This document shows, piece after piece, positions 1-5,308 of a stretch of DNA of 5,308 bases (position 1 is the first letter of the stretch; every line of letters begins with the position of its first letter). The DNA is from Pirellulales bacterium (GTDB taxonomy: Bacteria > Planctomycetota > Planctomycetia > Pirellulales > JALHLM01). The notes beneath the pieces are model-generated. The model saw only the letters and a list, made by a program, of their open reading frames with translations. It was not told where the DNA came from and did no database searches. The stretch covers positions 1-5,308 of the forward strand of contig JALHLM010000037.1 of assembly GCA_022844585.1 (NCBI GenBank), in the 5' to 3' direction. The position numbers were made by a program, and so were the translations under genes.

Positions 1-1130
1 CCGAGGGCTTCCTCGACGACGAGAACGACGGTCCCTACACCGCCGAGCCGAACAACAACAAGGACGAATCCGATCGCATCTGGGTCCTCGACATGATGAA
101 GGACCTGGGCGTGTTCCAGCACAATATGTGCAGTTGTTCGATCACGGCCACCGGCGACATCCTGTGGGTCTGCACCTCAAACGGGGTCGACAACAGCCAT
201 GTCAATCTGCCGGCCCTCAATGCGCCGAGTTTCATCGCGGTCGACAAGAACTCCGGCAAGGTGCTGTGGACGGATAACTCACCCGGCCTCAACATCCTGC
301 ATGGGCAGTGGTCGTCGCCCGCCTATGCTGTGATCGATGGTGTGCCGCAGGTGATTTTCGCCGGCGGCGACGCCTGGATTTACAGCTTCAAAGCCGACGC
401 AGGACAGAACGGCAAACCCGAATTGCTCTGGAAATTCGACGCCAACCCGAAGGAATCGAAATACATCCTCGGCGGCGCCGGCACGCGGAATGAAATCATC
501 GCCACGCCGGTGGTTTATAACGGCCTCGTGTTCCTCGCGGTCGGTCAGGATCCCGAACACGGCGACGGCATCGGGCATCTCTGGTGCATCGATCCCAAGA
601 AGCGCGGCGACATCAGCGGAGAGCTCGCGTTCAAGGTCGACGACTTGAAGACGCCGATCGCGCCCAAGCGTTTGCAGGCCGTTAACGGCGAAGAAGGGGA
701 AGTCGCCCGGCCGAACCCGAATTCCGGCGTGGTCTGGCACTACGACAAGTTCGATCTCGACGGCGACGGGAAATTTGCCTTTGAAGAGACCATGCACCGC
801 ACCTGCGGCACGGCCACCATCAAGGACGACATCCTCTATTTGCCCGACTTCTCCGGCCTGTTCCATTGCGTCGACGCCAAAACCGGCAAGCCGTACTACA
901 CGCACGACTTGTTCGCGGCCAGTTGGGGCACGGCCCTCGTGGTCGACGGCAAAGTCTTCGTCGGCGACGAAGAAGGCAAGTTGACCATCTTCAAGACCGG
1001 CCCGGAAAAGGAAATCCTGGCCGAAATCGACATGGGCAACTCGGTCTACAGCACGCCGCTGGTGGCGAACAACGTCCTGTACGTGATGAACAAAACGCAC
1101 TTGTTCGCGATCACCGAAGGCGGAAAGTAA
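1..1130 (+). CDS. PQQ-like (BamB-type) beta-propeller repeat protein, C-terminal part
   Basis: The frame is open from base 3 (first complete codon) to a TAA at 1128-1130, giving 375 residues with the N-terminus outside the window. The ATG at 93 is internal, because conserved-looking sequence (EGFLDDENDGPY, then DRIWVLDMM) lies upstream of it. Blade-type motifs with a TGK/SGK-aromatic core are visible: AVDKNSGKVLW (237-269) and CVDAKTGKPYY (867-899), with alternating strands such as GKVFVGDEEGKLTIF between them. The motifs HGQWSSPA, GQDPEHGDGIGH and MGNSVYSTPLVANNVLY match what I remember of PQQ-binding-like propeller proteins that are abundant in Planctomycetes. Such proteins are usually exported; the signal peptide would lie in the missing part. 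Bases 753-788 encode a textbook EF-hand calcium loop (DLDGDGKFAFEE) between blades. Substrate and cofactor are unknown, and many members of the group are not proven quinoprotein enzymes. The fold is confident, the role is not. Confidence 0.9.
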   Translation, partial: EGFLDDENDGPYTAEPNNNKDESDRIWVLDMMKDLGVFQHNMCSCSITATGDILWVCTSNGVDNSHVNLPALNAPSFIAVDKNSGKVLWTDNSPGLNILHGQWSSPAYAVIDGVPQVIFAGGDAWIYSFKADAGQNGKPELLWKFDANPKESKYILGGAGTRNEIIATPVVYNGLVFLAVGQDPEHGDGIGHLWCIDPKKRGDISGELAFKVDDLKTPIAPKRLQAVNGEEGEVARPNPNSGVVWHYDKFDLDGDGKFAFEETMHRTCGTATIKDDILYLPDFSGLFHCVDAKTGKPYYTHDLFAASWGTALVVDGKVFVGDEEGKLTIFKTGPEKEILAEIDMGNSVYSTPLVANNVLYVMNKTHLFAITEGGK

Positions 1131-1310
1131 GAATGTCGAAACTCGAAATCTGAATGACGAATCAAATCCGAATGTCGAATGCTTGAATGGACGATGGCAG
1201 CACGCACATTGCGCGTCGTACTGGGTTCTTCGAGCGAGACTTCCGTTTCAATCATTCGACATTCGTCATTCAGATTTGATTTGACATTCAGATTTAGAAA
1301 TTCGTCATTC
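1131..1310. repeat. Imperfect inverted repeat of GAATGACGAAT-like units around a 71-base core
   Basis: The left arm (1131-1181) begins on the base after the TAA of the propeller gene. The right arm (1253-1310) is its imperfect reverse complement: over 51 aligned positions 44 match, with one 7-base gap. Each arm is itself made of degenerate units like GAATGTCGAA, GAATGACGAA and GAATGTCGAATG. The core, 1182-1252, is unique and GC-richer. The element is AT-richer than the flanking genes. There is no T-tract after a compact hairpin, so it is not a standard intrinsic terminator, though it could fold in RNA or act as a loose terminator. The remaining bases up to the next start (1311-1347) show no clear promoter or ribosome binding site. 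A MITE-like or planctomycete intergenic repeat family is the likeliest identity, by inference. Confidence 0.75.
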
Positions 1311-1347
1311 CCCCCAACGGCTCTCTTCCGAGAATCGAGTTCATTAC

Positions 1348-1746
1348 ATGCCCAGGCGTGTTCTCGACGTCGGCCAGTGCGTGCCGGATCATGCTTCGAT
1401 CCGCACGATGCTGGAAGCGAACTTCGACGTGGAGATCACCCGCGCGCATTTGCCGGCGGATACGCTGTCGCAACTGCGGACCGGCAAGTTCGATTTAGTT
1501 CTCATCAATCGCAAGTTGGATGAAGACTACAGCGACGGCATCGAGATCTTGAAAGAGATTAAGGCCGATCCCAAGATCGCGGCCACGCCGGTGATGCTCG
1601 TCACGAACTATGCGGACCATCAAGCCGCGGCCGTCGCCGCCGGCGCGGAATACGGCTTCGGCAAGCTGGAAATGGCGCAAGCGGAAACGCTGGAACGGCT
1701 GGGGAAGTTTTTGGGAAAGGAGAGGAGTAAAGGAGTAAAGGAGTAA
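1348..1746 (+). CDS. Degenerate (pseudo-)receiver domain protein
   Basis: This is a stand-alone 132-residue protein with the length and pattern of a CheY-like receiver and no output domain. The first strand is RRVLDVGQCVPDHASIRTML, where a canonical receiver has an acidic pair near VDDDP; here the residues are GQC. The third strand reads FDLVLIN (residues 48-54), with Asn54 where the phosphoryl-accepting Asp normally sits. It is followed by the usual loop and helix (SDGIEILKEIKADP). The conserved Thr (Thr86, in PVMLVT) and Lys (Lys106, in YGFGK) are kept. The fold is therefore retained but aspartyl phosphorylation seems impossible, which suggests a constitutive binding or adaptor module. The ATG at 1348 fits the start of the first strand; no clear Shine-Dalgarno sequence precedes it. 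The last residues (SKGVKE) and the TAA are encoded by the GGAGTAAA repeat. No histidine kinase lies in the window. Confidence 0.82.
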   Translation: MPRRVLDVGQCVPDHASIRTMLEANFDVEITRAHLPADTLSQLRTGKFDLVLINRKLDEDYSDGIEILKEIKADPKIAATPVMLVTNYADHQAAAVAAGAEYGFGKLEMAQAETLERLGKFLGKERSKGVKE

Positions 1747-1751
1747 AGGAG
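1724..1751 (+). repeat. Short tandem array, 3.5 copies of GGAGTAAA
   Basis: Full units lie at 1724-1731, 1732-1739 and 1740-1747, followed by a partial GGAG. The array overlaps the 3' end of the receiver-like gene, whose TAA (1744-1746) is inside the third copy. Because the unit is 8 bases long, the TAA appears at 1728, 1736 and 1744, once in each forward frame. Adding copies would leave the protein end unchanged. Losing one copy would extend it to the TGA shortly downstream (EKRMAVN in place of E). With its flank (1713-1751, 39 bases) it is the reverse complement of 1878-1916 with a single mismatch. Confidence 0.95.
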
Positions 1752-1821
1752 AAGAGAATGGCCGTGAATTGATTTTGAAACTCGACCGGCTCCGCATGCA
1801 CGCGCGAACAAAGTAGAATCC

Positions 1822-1906
1822 CTCCTTTACTCCTTTACTCCTTTACTCCTTTACTCCTTTACTCCTTTACTCCTTTACTCCTTTACTCCTTTACTCCTTT
1901 ACTCCT
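1822..1906 (-). repeat. Short tandem array, 10.6 copies of GGAGTAAA in inverted orientation
   Basis: On the + strand the unit reads CTCCTTTA. Ten exact copies run from 1822 to 1901, with a partial CTCCT to 1906. The copies are identical, which points to recent expansion or active homogenisation. The array fills the leader of the downstream membrane-protein gene and ends 10 bases before its proposed GTG start. On this strand it contains no stop and no start codon in any frame; its three-copy (24-base) period would read LLYSFTPL. The unique 70-base core between the two arrays (1752-1821) holds no gene that I can see. Confidence 0.96.
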
Positions 1907-1916
1907 CTCCTTCCCC

Positions 1917-2681
1917 GTGCTCGTCCTCCTTCAGTTCCTGTACCGCCTCAGTTTCGGCCTCGCCTTTGCCATGGCGATCACTTCGCCGAAACAGGTCACG
2001 AGCGGGTTCTTTCGGAATCATCTGTACGTGCTGCTCGGGCTGAACGTGTTGGCGGCCGCCGTGGCTTGGACGGACGAGGCGGGGCGATTCACGGCCTGGA
2101 TTCCCACGACGGCGGCCATCGTTTCCTACGTCGGCGCCGTGCTGTGGCTGTATGAAATGCACCACGTCGGGCGTCCCGCGATCGGCGTCGTCGGCTTGCT
2201 CGGACTACTCGGGGCCTGGCAGGAAACGCTGCTCCCCACGTCGACGACGTTCAGCGAACAACTGCTGTTCCGCCTCGACCCGGTCGCCGGCGGGTTAACG
2301 CTCGGGATGACCATCGGCGCCATGCTGCTGGGGCATTGGTACCTGAACGCCCCCGGCATGAAACTGGAACCGCTCAAGCAGTTGGTGCTGGGGATGGCCG
2401 CCGCGATCGCGTTCCGGGCCGTGGTGAGCGGCGTGGGACTGGCCTTCACCGTGGCCAGCGATAGCGGCGCGCTCGAAACCGGCGTGTTCCAGGCGATGCT
2501 GGCCTTGCGGTGGCTGGCCGGGATTGTCGGCAGCCTCGTCGTGGCCGGCATGACCTGGCAAACGCTCAAGATTCCCAACACCCAGAGCGCCACGGGCATT
2601 TTGTACGTGGGGGTGATCACCACGTTCCTGGGAGAGTTGACCGCCCAACTCCTCTCCCAGCGGACGCCGTTTCCCTTATGA
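1917..2681 (+). CDS. Polytopic integral membrane protein of unknown function
   Basis: The product is 254 residues and very hydrophobic. About eight membrane segments can be read, at roughly residues 2-21, 36-51, 62-80, 88-106, 124-142, 155-178, 190-214 and 225-246. Polar residues in or near membrane segments that may matter are the His pair at 82-83, His140 in GHWYL, Arg168 and Arg198 in LRWLAG. The motif KIPNTQSATGILYV precedes the last helix. I do not recognise a named family and see no nucleotide-binding, protease or transporter signature. The start is uncertain: GTG 1917 includes the whole first helix but has only a pyrimidine-rich repeat upstream and no Shine-Dalgarno sequence, whereas ATG 1971 would remove most of that helix. 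GTG is preferred. The frame stays open upstream to 1779 through the repeat array but offers no ATG, GTG or TTG there. The zinc-ribbon gene follows after 7 bases, suggesting co-transcription. Confidence 0.8.
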   Translation: MLVLLQFLYRLSFGLAFAMAITSPKQVTSGFFRNHLYVLLGLNVLAAAVAWTDEAGRFTAWIPTTAAIVSYVGAVLWLYEMHHVGRPAIGVVGLLGLLGAWQETLLPTSTTFSEQLLFRLDPVAGGLTLGMTIGAMLLGHWYLNAPGMKLEPLKQLVLGMAAAIAFRAVVSGVGLAFTVASDSGALETGVFQAMLALRWLAGIVGSLVVAGMTWQTLKIPNTQSATGILYVGVITTFLGELTAQLLSQRTPFPL

Positions 2682-2688
2682 TGGAACG

Positions 2689-3162
2689 ATGCAAATCACG
2701 TTTCCGTGCCCCAGTTGCGAGCAGCCCGCCCAGGCCGAATGGTCGCCGGGCCAGGAGCGCTTACCCTGCGCGCAATGCGGCCTGCAGCTCGACGTGCCGG
2801 CCGACGCCTGGGACGACGGGCTGCTGCGGCGCTGCCTGGCCTGCCCGAGCCACGACCTGTTCGTGCGCAAGGATTTTCCGCAGCGTCTCGGCGTAGCAAT
2901 TGTCGTCACAGGGTTCGTGTTCAGCTCCGTGGCCTGGTACTACTACCAGCCACTGTGGGCGTTCGCGTTTCTGTTCGCCACGGCGTTGATCGACGTCGTG
3001 CTGTACCTGTTGATGGGCGACGCCATTTGTTGCTATCGCTGCGGCGCCCAATACCGAGGCCTGCCGGACATCGAACGATATCAATCCTTCAACCTGGAAA
3101 CCCACGAGCGCTACCGTCAAGAGAAAATCCGGCTGGCAGAGAGCGCGCATACTGGCCCGTAG
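2689..3162 (+). CDS. Zinc-ribbon protein with two transmembrane helices
   Basis: The 157-residue product has four CxxC knuckles: Cys7/Cys10 and Cys27/Cys30, forming an N-terminal zinc ribbon (FPCPSC ... LPCAQC), then Cys49/Cys52 (CLAC) and Cys115/Cys118 (CYRC). The last two pairs flank a hydrophobic hairpin at about residues 67-84 and 88-109, so they could come together as a second zinc ribbon on the same membrane face. The C-terminal tail is charged (residues 126-152, with ETHERYRQEKIR). The N-terminal ribbon resembles the small prokaryotic ribbons that read FxCPxCg...xxCxxCG; its partner is unknown. The ATG at 2689 follows the TGA of the membrane-protein gene by 7 bases and is preceded by a weak purine stretch (ATGGAACG). 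Function cannot be assigned; a membrane-anchored adaptor or assembly role is a guess. Confidence 0.82.
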   Translation: MQITFPCPSCEQPAQAEWSPGQERLPCAQCGLQLDVPADAWDDGLLRRCLACPSHDLFVRKDFPQRLGVAIVVTGFVFSSVAWYYYQPLWAFAFLFATALIDVVLYLLMGDAICCYRCGAQYRGLPDIERYQSFNLETHERYRQEKIRLAESAHTGP

Positions 3163-3167
3163 CGCGT

Positions 3168-3191
3168 ACTGAAAACTGAACACTGAAAACT
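3168..3191 (+). repeat. Short tandem repeat, 3.4 copies of a 7-base ACTGAAA unit
   Basis: Units are ACTGAAA (3168-3174), ACTGAAC (3175-3181), ACTGAAA (3182-3188) and a partial ACT. The repeat starts 5 bases after the TAG of the zinc-ribbon gene and ends 13 bases before the ATG of the FAD/Fe-S gene. The embedded TGA triplets at 3170, 3177 and 3184 fall in three different frames. The sequence between the repeat and the start (TTCAAACTCCCTCC, from 3191) has no Shine-Dalgarno-like motif. No terminator or promoter is evident in this 42-base gap. Confidence 0.8.
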
Positions 3192-3204
3192 TCAAACTCC
3201 CTCC

Positions 3205-5308
3205 ATGGACGATTCCCGCCAGCGCATCCAGGACGATCTTCGCGGATTGATCGCCGGGGATGTTCGTTGCGATGACGTGTTCGTCCAGATGTACGCCAGC
3301 GACGCCAGCATTCATCAATTGTGCCCGCTCGGCGTGGTGCGCCCTCGCCGCACGGCCGACGTCGTCGCCACGGTTCAATACGCGGCGGCCAATAAGATCT
3401 CGCTGCACGCTCGCGGAGCAGGTACAGGACTGGCTGGCGAATCGCTGGGCGAGGGGCTGATCGTCGACTTTTCGCGCTATATGCGGCGGATGATTCAGGT
3501 CGATGAAGGTTCCGTGCGCGTCCAGCCGGGCCTGCCGCTCGGTCGCCTCAATGCATCGCTGCGTCCGCTCGGCCGGATGTTCGGTCCCGATCCGGTGACG
3601 CAAGCGGTCACCACGCTCGGCGGCGTGATCGGAGTCGATTCCGGCGGGAGCCATTGGCTGCGCTACGGCTCGGCGCGCGGCCGCGTGCGGGAGTTGGAAA
3701 TCGTCATGGCCGACGGCCGCGTCTTGCGCGTCGGCGACGAGCCGCTCACGGTCGGCCGCAGCCAGGATCCGCACGAAGACAAACGCGAGGTGGTGAACCG
3801 CGTCGCCGATCTCGTGGCGCGAAACCGCGAGTTGATCGAACAGCATCGGCCCCGCAGCCTGGTGAATCGCTCCGGCTACCATCTCTGGGACGTGTTCACG
3901 GCGGACCATCTGAATCTCGCGCGGTTGCTGGTCGGCAGCGAAGGAACGCTGGCTTTCGTCACCGAGGCCACGGTGGCGACCGATCCCATTCCAGCCCACC
4001 GCGGAGTGGTGCTCCTGTTGTTTGACCGGCTGGAAAACGCCACGCGGGCCGTGCAGGAAGTGCTCACGCTCAGCCCCGCGGCCTGCGACTTGATGGACCG
4101 GCGCCACTTGAGCTTGGCGCGCGAAACCGACGTGCGGTTCGATTTGCTCGTGCCGCCGGCGGCCGAGGCGGTGCTGCTCGTTGAACATGACGGCGATAAT
4201 CCGGCCGAGGTACTCGATCGCTTGCGGCAAGTCGTCGACCGCGTCTGCCGTCAATGGAAACTGGCGTTCGGCTTTCGGCAGACCGTCGAACCGGACGAAA
4301 GCGAAGTCTATTGGAAGTTGGCGCGGAACGTGATTCCCACGTTGTACCGCGTCAAAGGCGCGACGCGGCCGGTGCCGTACGTGGAAGACTTCGCCGTGCC
4401 CGTCGGCGTATTGCCGAGCTTCATGGTCACCATGCAGAACGTGCTCAAGCGGCACCAGGTCACCGCGTCGCTGTTCGCGCATGCTGGGCATGGGCAAATT
4501 CACCTCCGCCCCTTCATGGATCTGACCAATCCGGAGCAAGTCACGACGCTCCAGCATCTGGCCAGCGATTTGTACGAAGCGGTTTTCGAGGTCGGCGGCA
4601 CGATTAGCGGCGAACACGGCGACGGCCTGAGCCGCACGCCGTTTCTGCGCAAGCAATACGGGCCGCTGTGCGACGTGTTTCGCGAGTTGAAGGCGATCTT
4701 CGATCCGGATCGGCTGCTCAATCCGAATAAGGTCACGGCCGATTTCCCGTTGGAACTCAGTGAAATCCTGAGGCCGTCCGGCACGCCGCAACCGACGGTC
4801 ATCCCGACGGAAGCTCCGACCGACGGCGAATCGGCGCCGCGCGAAGTCGTGGCGATTCAACTCAATTGGAGTCGGGCCGATTTCGCCGACGCGGCGCGTA
4901 ACTGTAATGGCTGCGGCGCCTGCCGCTCGCAAGAGGCGGAATTGCGGATGTGCCCGATTTTCCGCGCCGTGCCAGGCGAAGAAGCTTCGCCCCGCGCGAA
5001 GGCGAATCTGATTCGCGGCGTCCTGGCGGGCGAACTTCCCGCGGACGCCCTGCTCAAGGAAGACGTGAAAGCGGTCGTCGATCTTTGCGTGCATTGCCAC
5101 ATGTGCCGGCTGGAGTGCGCCGCGGGGGTCGATATTCCGAAGTTGATGCTCGAAGCGCGCGGCGCGTTCGTCGTCAACAACGGGATGAACGTCTCCGACT
5201 GGTTGTTCAGCCGGATCGATCAGGTGAGCTCGCTGGCGTCGTCGTTCAGCACCGTCGCGAATTGGGCGATCGGCAACAACATTGCGCGCTGGTTGATGGA
5301 GAAGACGT
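3205..5308 (+). CDS. FAD-linked oxidase / 4Fe-4S fusion, 2-hydroxyacid dehydrogenase type (3' end outside window)
   Basis: The frame gives 701 complete codons and is open at the right edge. Residues about 40-260 form a FAD-binding type 4 domain: ARGAGTGLAGESLG (69-82), GPDPVTQAVTTLGGVIG (127-143) and GSEGTLAFVTEATV (244-257). Residues about 265-515 form the FAD-oxidase C-terminal domain: VEDFAVPV (393-400), FAHAGHGQIHLRPF (424-437), ISGEHGDGLSR (467-477) and PDRLLNPNKV (501-510). His426, His433 and Glu470 with His471 fit the metal and catalytic site known in D-lactate and D-2-hydroxyglutarate dehydrogenases. After a Pro/Thr-rich linker come two cysteine clusters for 4Fe-4S centres: Cys567, 570, 573, 583 and Cys628, 631, 634, 638. 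This order matches the roughly 1000-residue FAD/Fe-S fusions such as E. coli YdiJ, so about 300 residues are probably missing. The likely reaction is oxidation of a D-2-hydroxyacid (lactate, glycolate or hydroxyglutarate), with electrons passed through Fe-S centres towards the quinone pool. The substrate is not readable. ATG 3205 is the only ATG after an in-frame TGA (3184) and before the conserved region. Confidence 0.93.
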   Translation, partial: MDDSRQRIQDDLRGLIAGDVRCDDVFVQMYASDASIHQLCPLGVVRPRRTADVVATVQYAAANKISLHARGAGTGLAGESLGEGLIVDFSRYMRRMIQVDEGSVRVQPGLPLGRLNASLRPLGRMFGPDPVTQAVTTLGGVIGVDSGGSHWLRYGSARGRVRELEIVMADGRVLRVGDEPLTVGRSQDPHEDKREVVNRVADLVARNRELIEQHRPRSLVNRSGYHLWDVFTADHLNLARLLVGSEGTLAFVTEATVATDPIPAHRGVVLLLFDRLENATRAVQEVLTLSPAACDLMDRRHLSLARETDVRFDLLVPPAAEAVLLVEHDGDNPAEVLDRLRQVVDRVCRQWKLAFGFRQTVEPDESEVYWKLARNVIPTLYRVKGATRPVPYVEDFAVPVGVLPSFMVTMQNVLKRHQVTASLFAHAGHGQIHLRPFMDLTNPEQVTTLQHLASDLYEAVFEVGGTISGEHGDGLSRTPFLRKQYGPLCDVFRELKAIFDPDRLLNPNKVTADFPLELSEILRPSGTPQPTVIPTEAPTDGESAPREVVAIQLNWSRADFADAARNCNGCGACRSQEAELRMCPIFRAVPGEEASPRAKANLIRGVLAGELPADALLKEDVKAVVDLCVHCHMCRLECAAGVDIPKLMLEARGAFVVNNGMNVSDWLFSRIDQVSSLASSFSTVANWAIGNNIARWLMEKT

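Noticed and set aside
279..1100. A 273-codon open frame on the minus strand, antisense to the propeller gene
   Set aside because: The sense strand encodes recognisable beta-propeller blades; the antisense product is low-complexity (Val, Arg, Asp, Gly) with no recognisable motif.
1131..1310. Rho-independent terminator for the propeller gene
   Set aside because: The stem is imperfect, the loop is 71 bases and no T-run follows, so it does not fit the usual form.
1179..1523. 114-codon + strand frame overlapping the start of the receiver-like gene
   Set aside because: It begins in the repeat arm and runs out of frame through the receiver gene; its translation is compositionally odd and lacks motifs.
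1620..1811. Minus-strand frames with LLLYSFTPLL-type peptides
   Set aside because: The peptides are translations of the 8-base repeat and of antisense receiver-gene sequence; there is no independent coding evidence.
1814..1819. Possible -10 box TAGAAT upstream of the membrane-protein gene
   Set aside because: It matches five of six consensus bases, but no good -35 box lies 16-18 bases upstream and the host's promoter consensus is unknown; too weak to annotate.
1822..1906. CRISPR array
   Set aside because: The 8-base units are directly adjacent with no spacers and no cas genes nearby; this is a simple tandem repeat.
2761..5100. A 779-codon open frame on the minus strand, antisense to the zinc-ribbon and FAD/Fe-S genes
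   Set aside because: It is antisense to clear, motif-rich coding sequence, its translation is rich in Arg, His, Gln and Ala without domain motifs, and it reads straight through the ACTGAAA repeat. High GC at third positions of the + strand genes explains the lack of stops.

Overview
The window looks like ordinary chromosomal DNA of a Planctomycetes bacterium (Pirellulales/Gemmatales-like). I infer this from the GC-rich coding sequence, a PQQ-like beta-propeller of a type common in that phylum, starts without clear Shine-Dalgarno sequences, and AT-richer short repeats between genes. No database search was possible, so the taxonomic call is a judgement from sequence style and remembered protein families.

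Layout: five protein genes, all on the + strand. (1) The C-terminal 375 codons of a PQQ/BamB-like beta-propeller protein, cut by the left edge and ending at 1130. (2) A 217-base gap holding a large imperfect inverted repeat built from GAATGACGAAT-like units. (3) A 132-residue degenerate receiver-domain protein (1348-1746) lacking the phosphorylatable Asp. (4) Two arrays of one 8-base unit in opposite orientation: 3.5 copies of GGAGTAAA that include the stop codon of gene 3, and 10.6 copies of the reverse complement ending just before gene 4. (5) A 254-residue polytopic membrane protein of unknown function (1917-2681). (6) Seven bases later, a 157-residue zinc-ribbon protein with a two-helix membrane hairpin (2689-3162). 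(7) A short ACTGAAA repeat. (8) From 3205 to the right edge, the first 701 residues of a large FAD plus 4Fe-4S 2-hydroxyacid dehydrogenase-type enzyme, still open at the end of the window.

The genes do not form a recognisable pathway. The membrane protein and the zinc-ribbon protein are close enough to be co-transcribed, and the FAD/Fe-S enzyme could follow on the same transcript. The propeller protein is probably exported, and the FAD/Fe-S enzyme probably feeds electrons from a hydroxyacid into the respiratory chain; these are family-level inferences.

The most unusual signal is between the genes. Each of the three longer gaps carries its own short-repeat family, starting at or within a few bases of the upstream stop codon. 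Two of these families have a period not divisible by three and place a stop codon in all three forward frames. Two of the gaps also share a geometry of repeat arms around a unique core of about 70 bases. I found no convincing evidence of a new defence, mobile or biosynthetic system.
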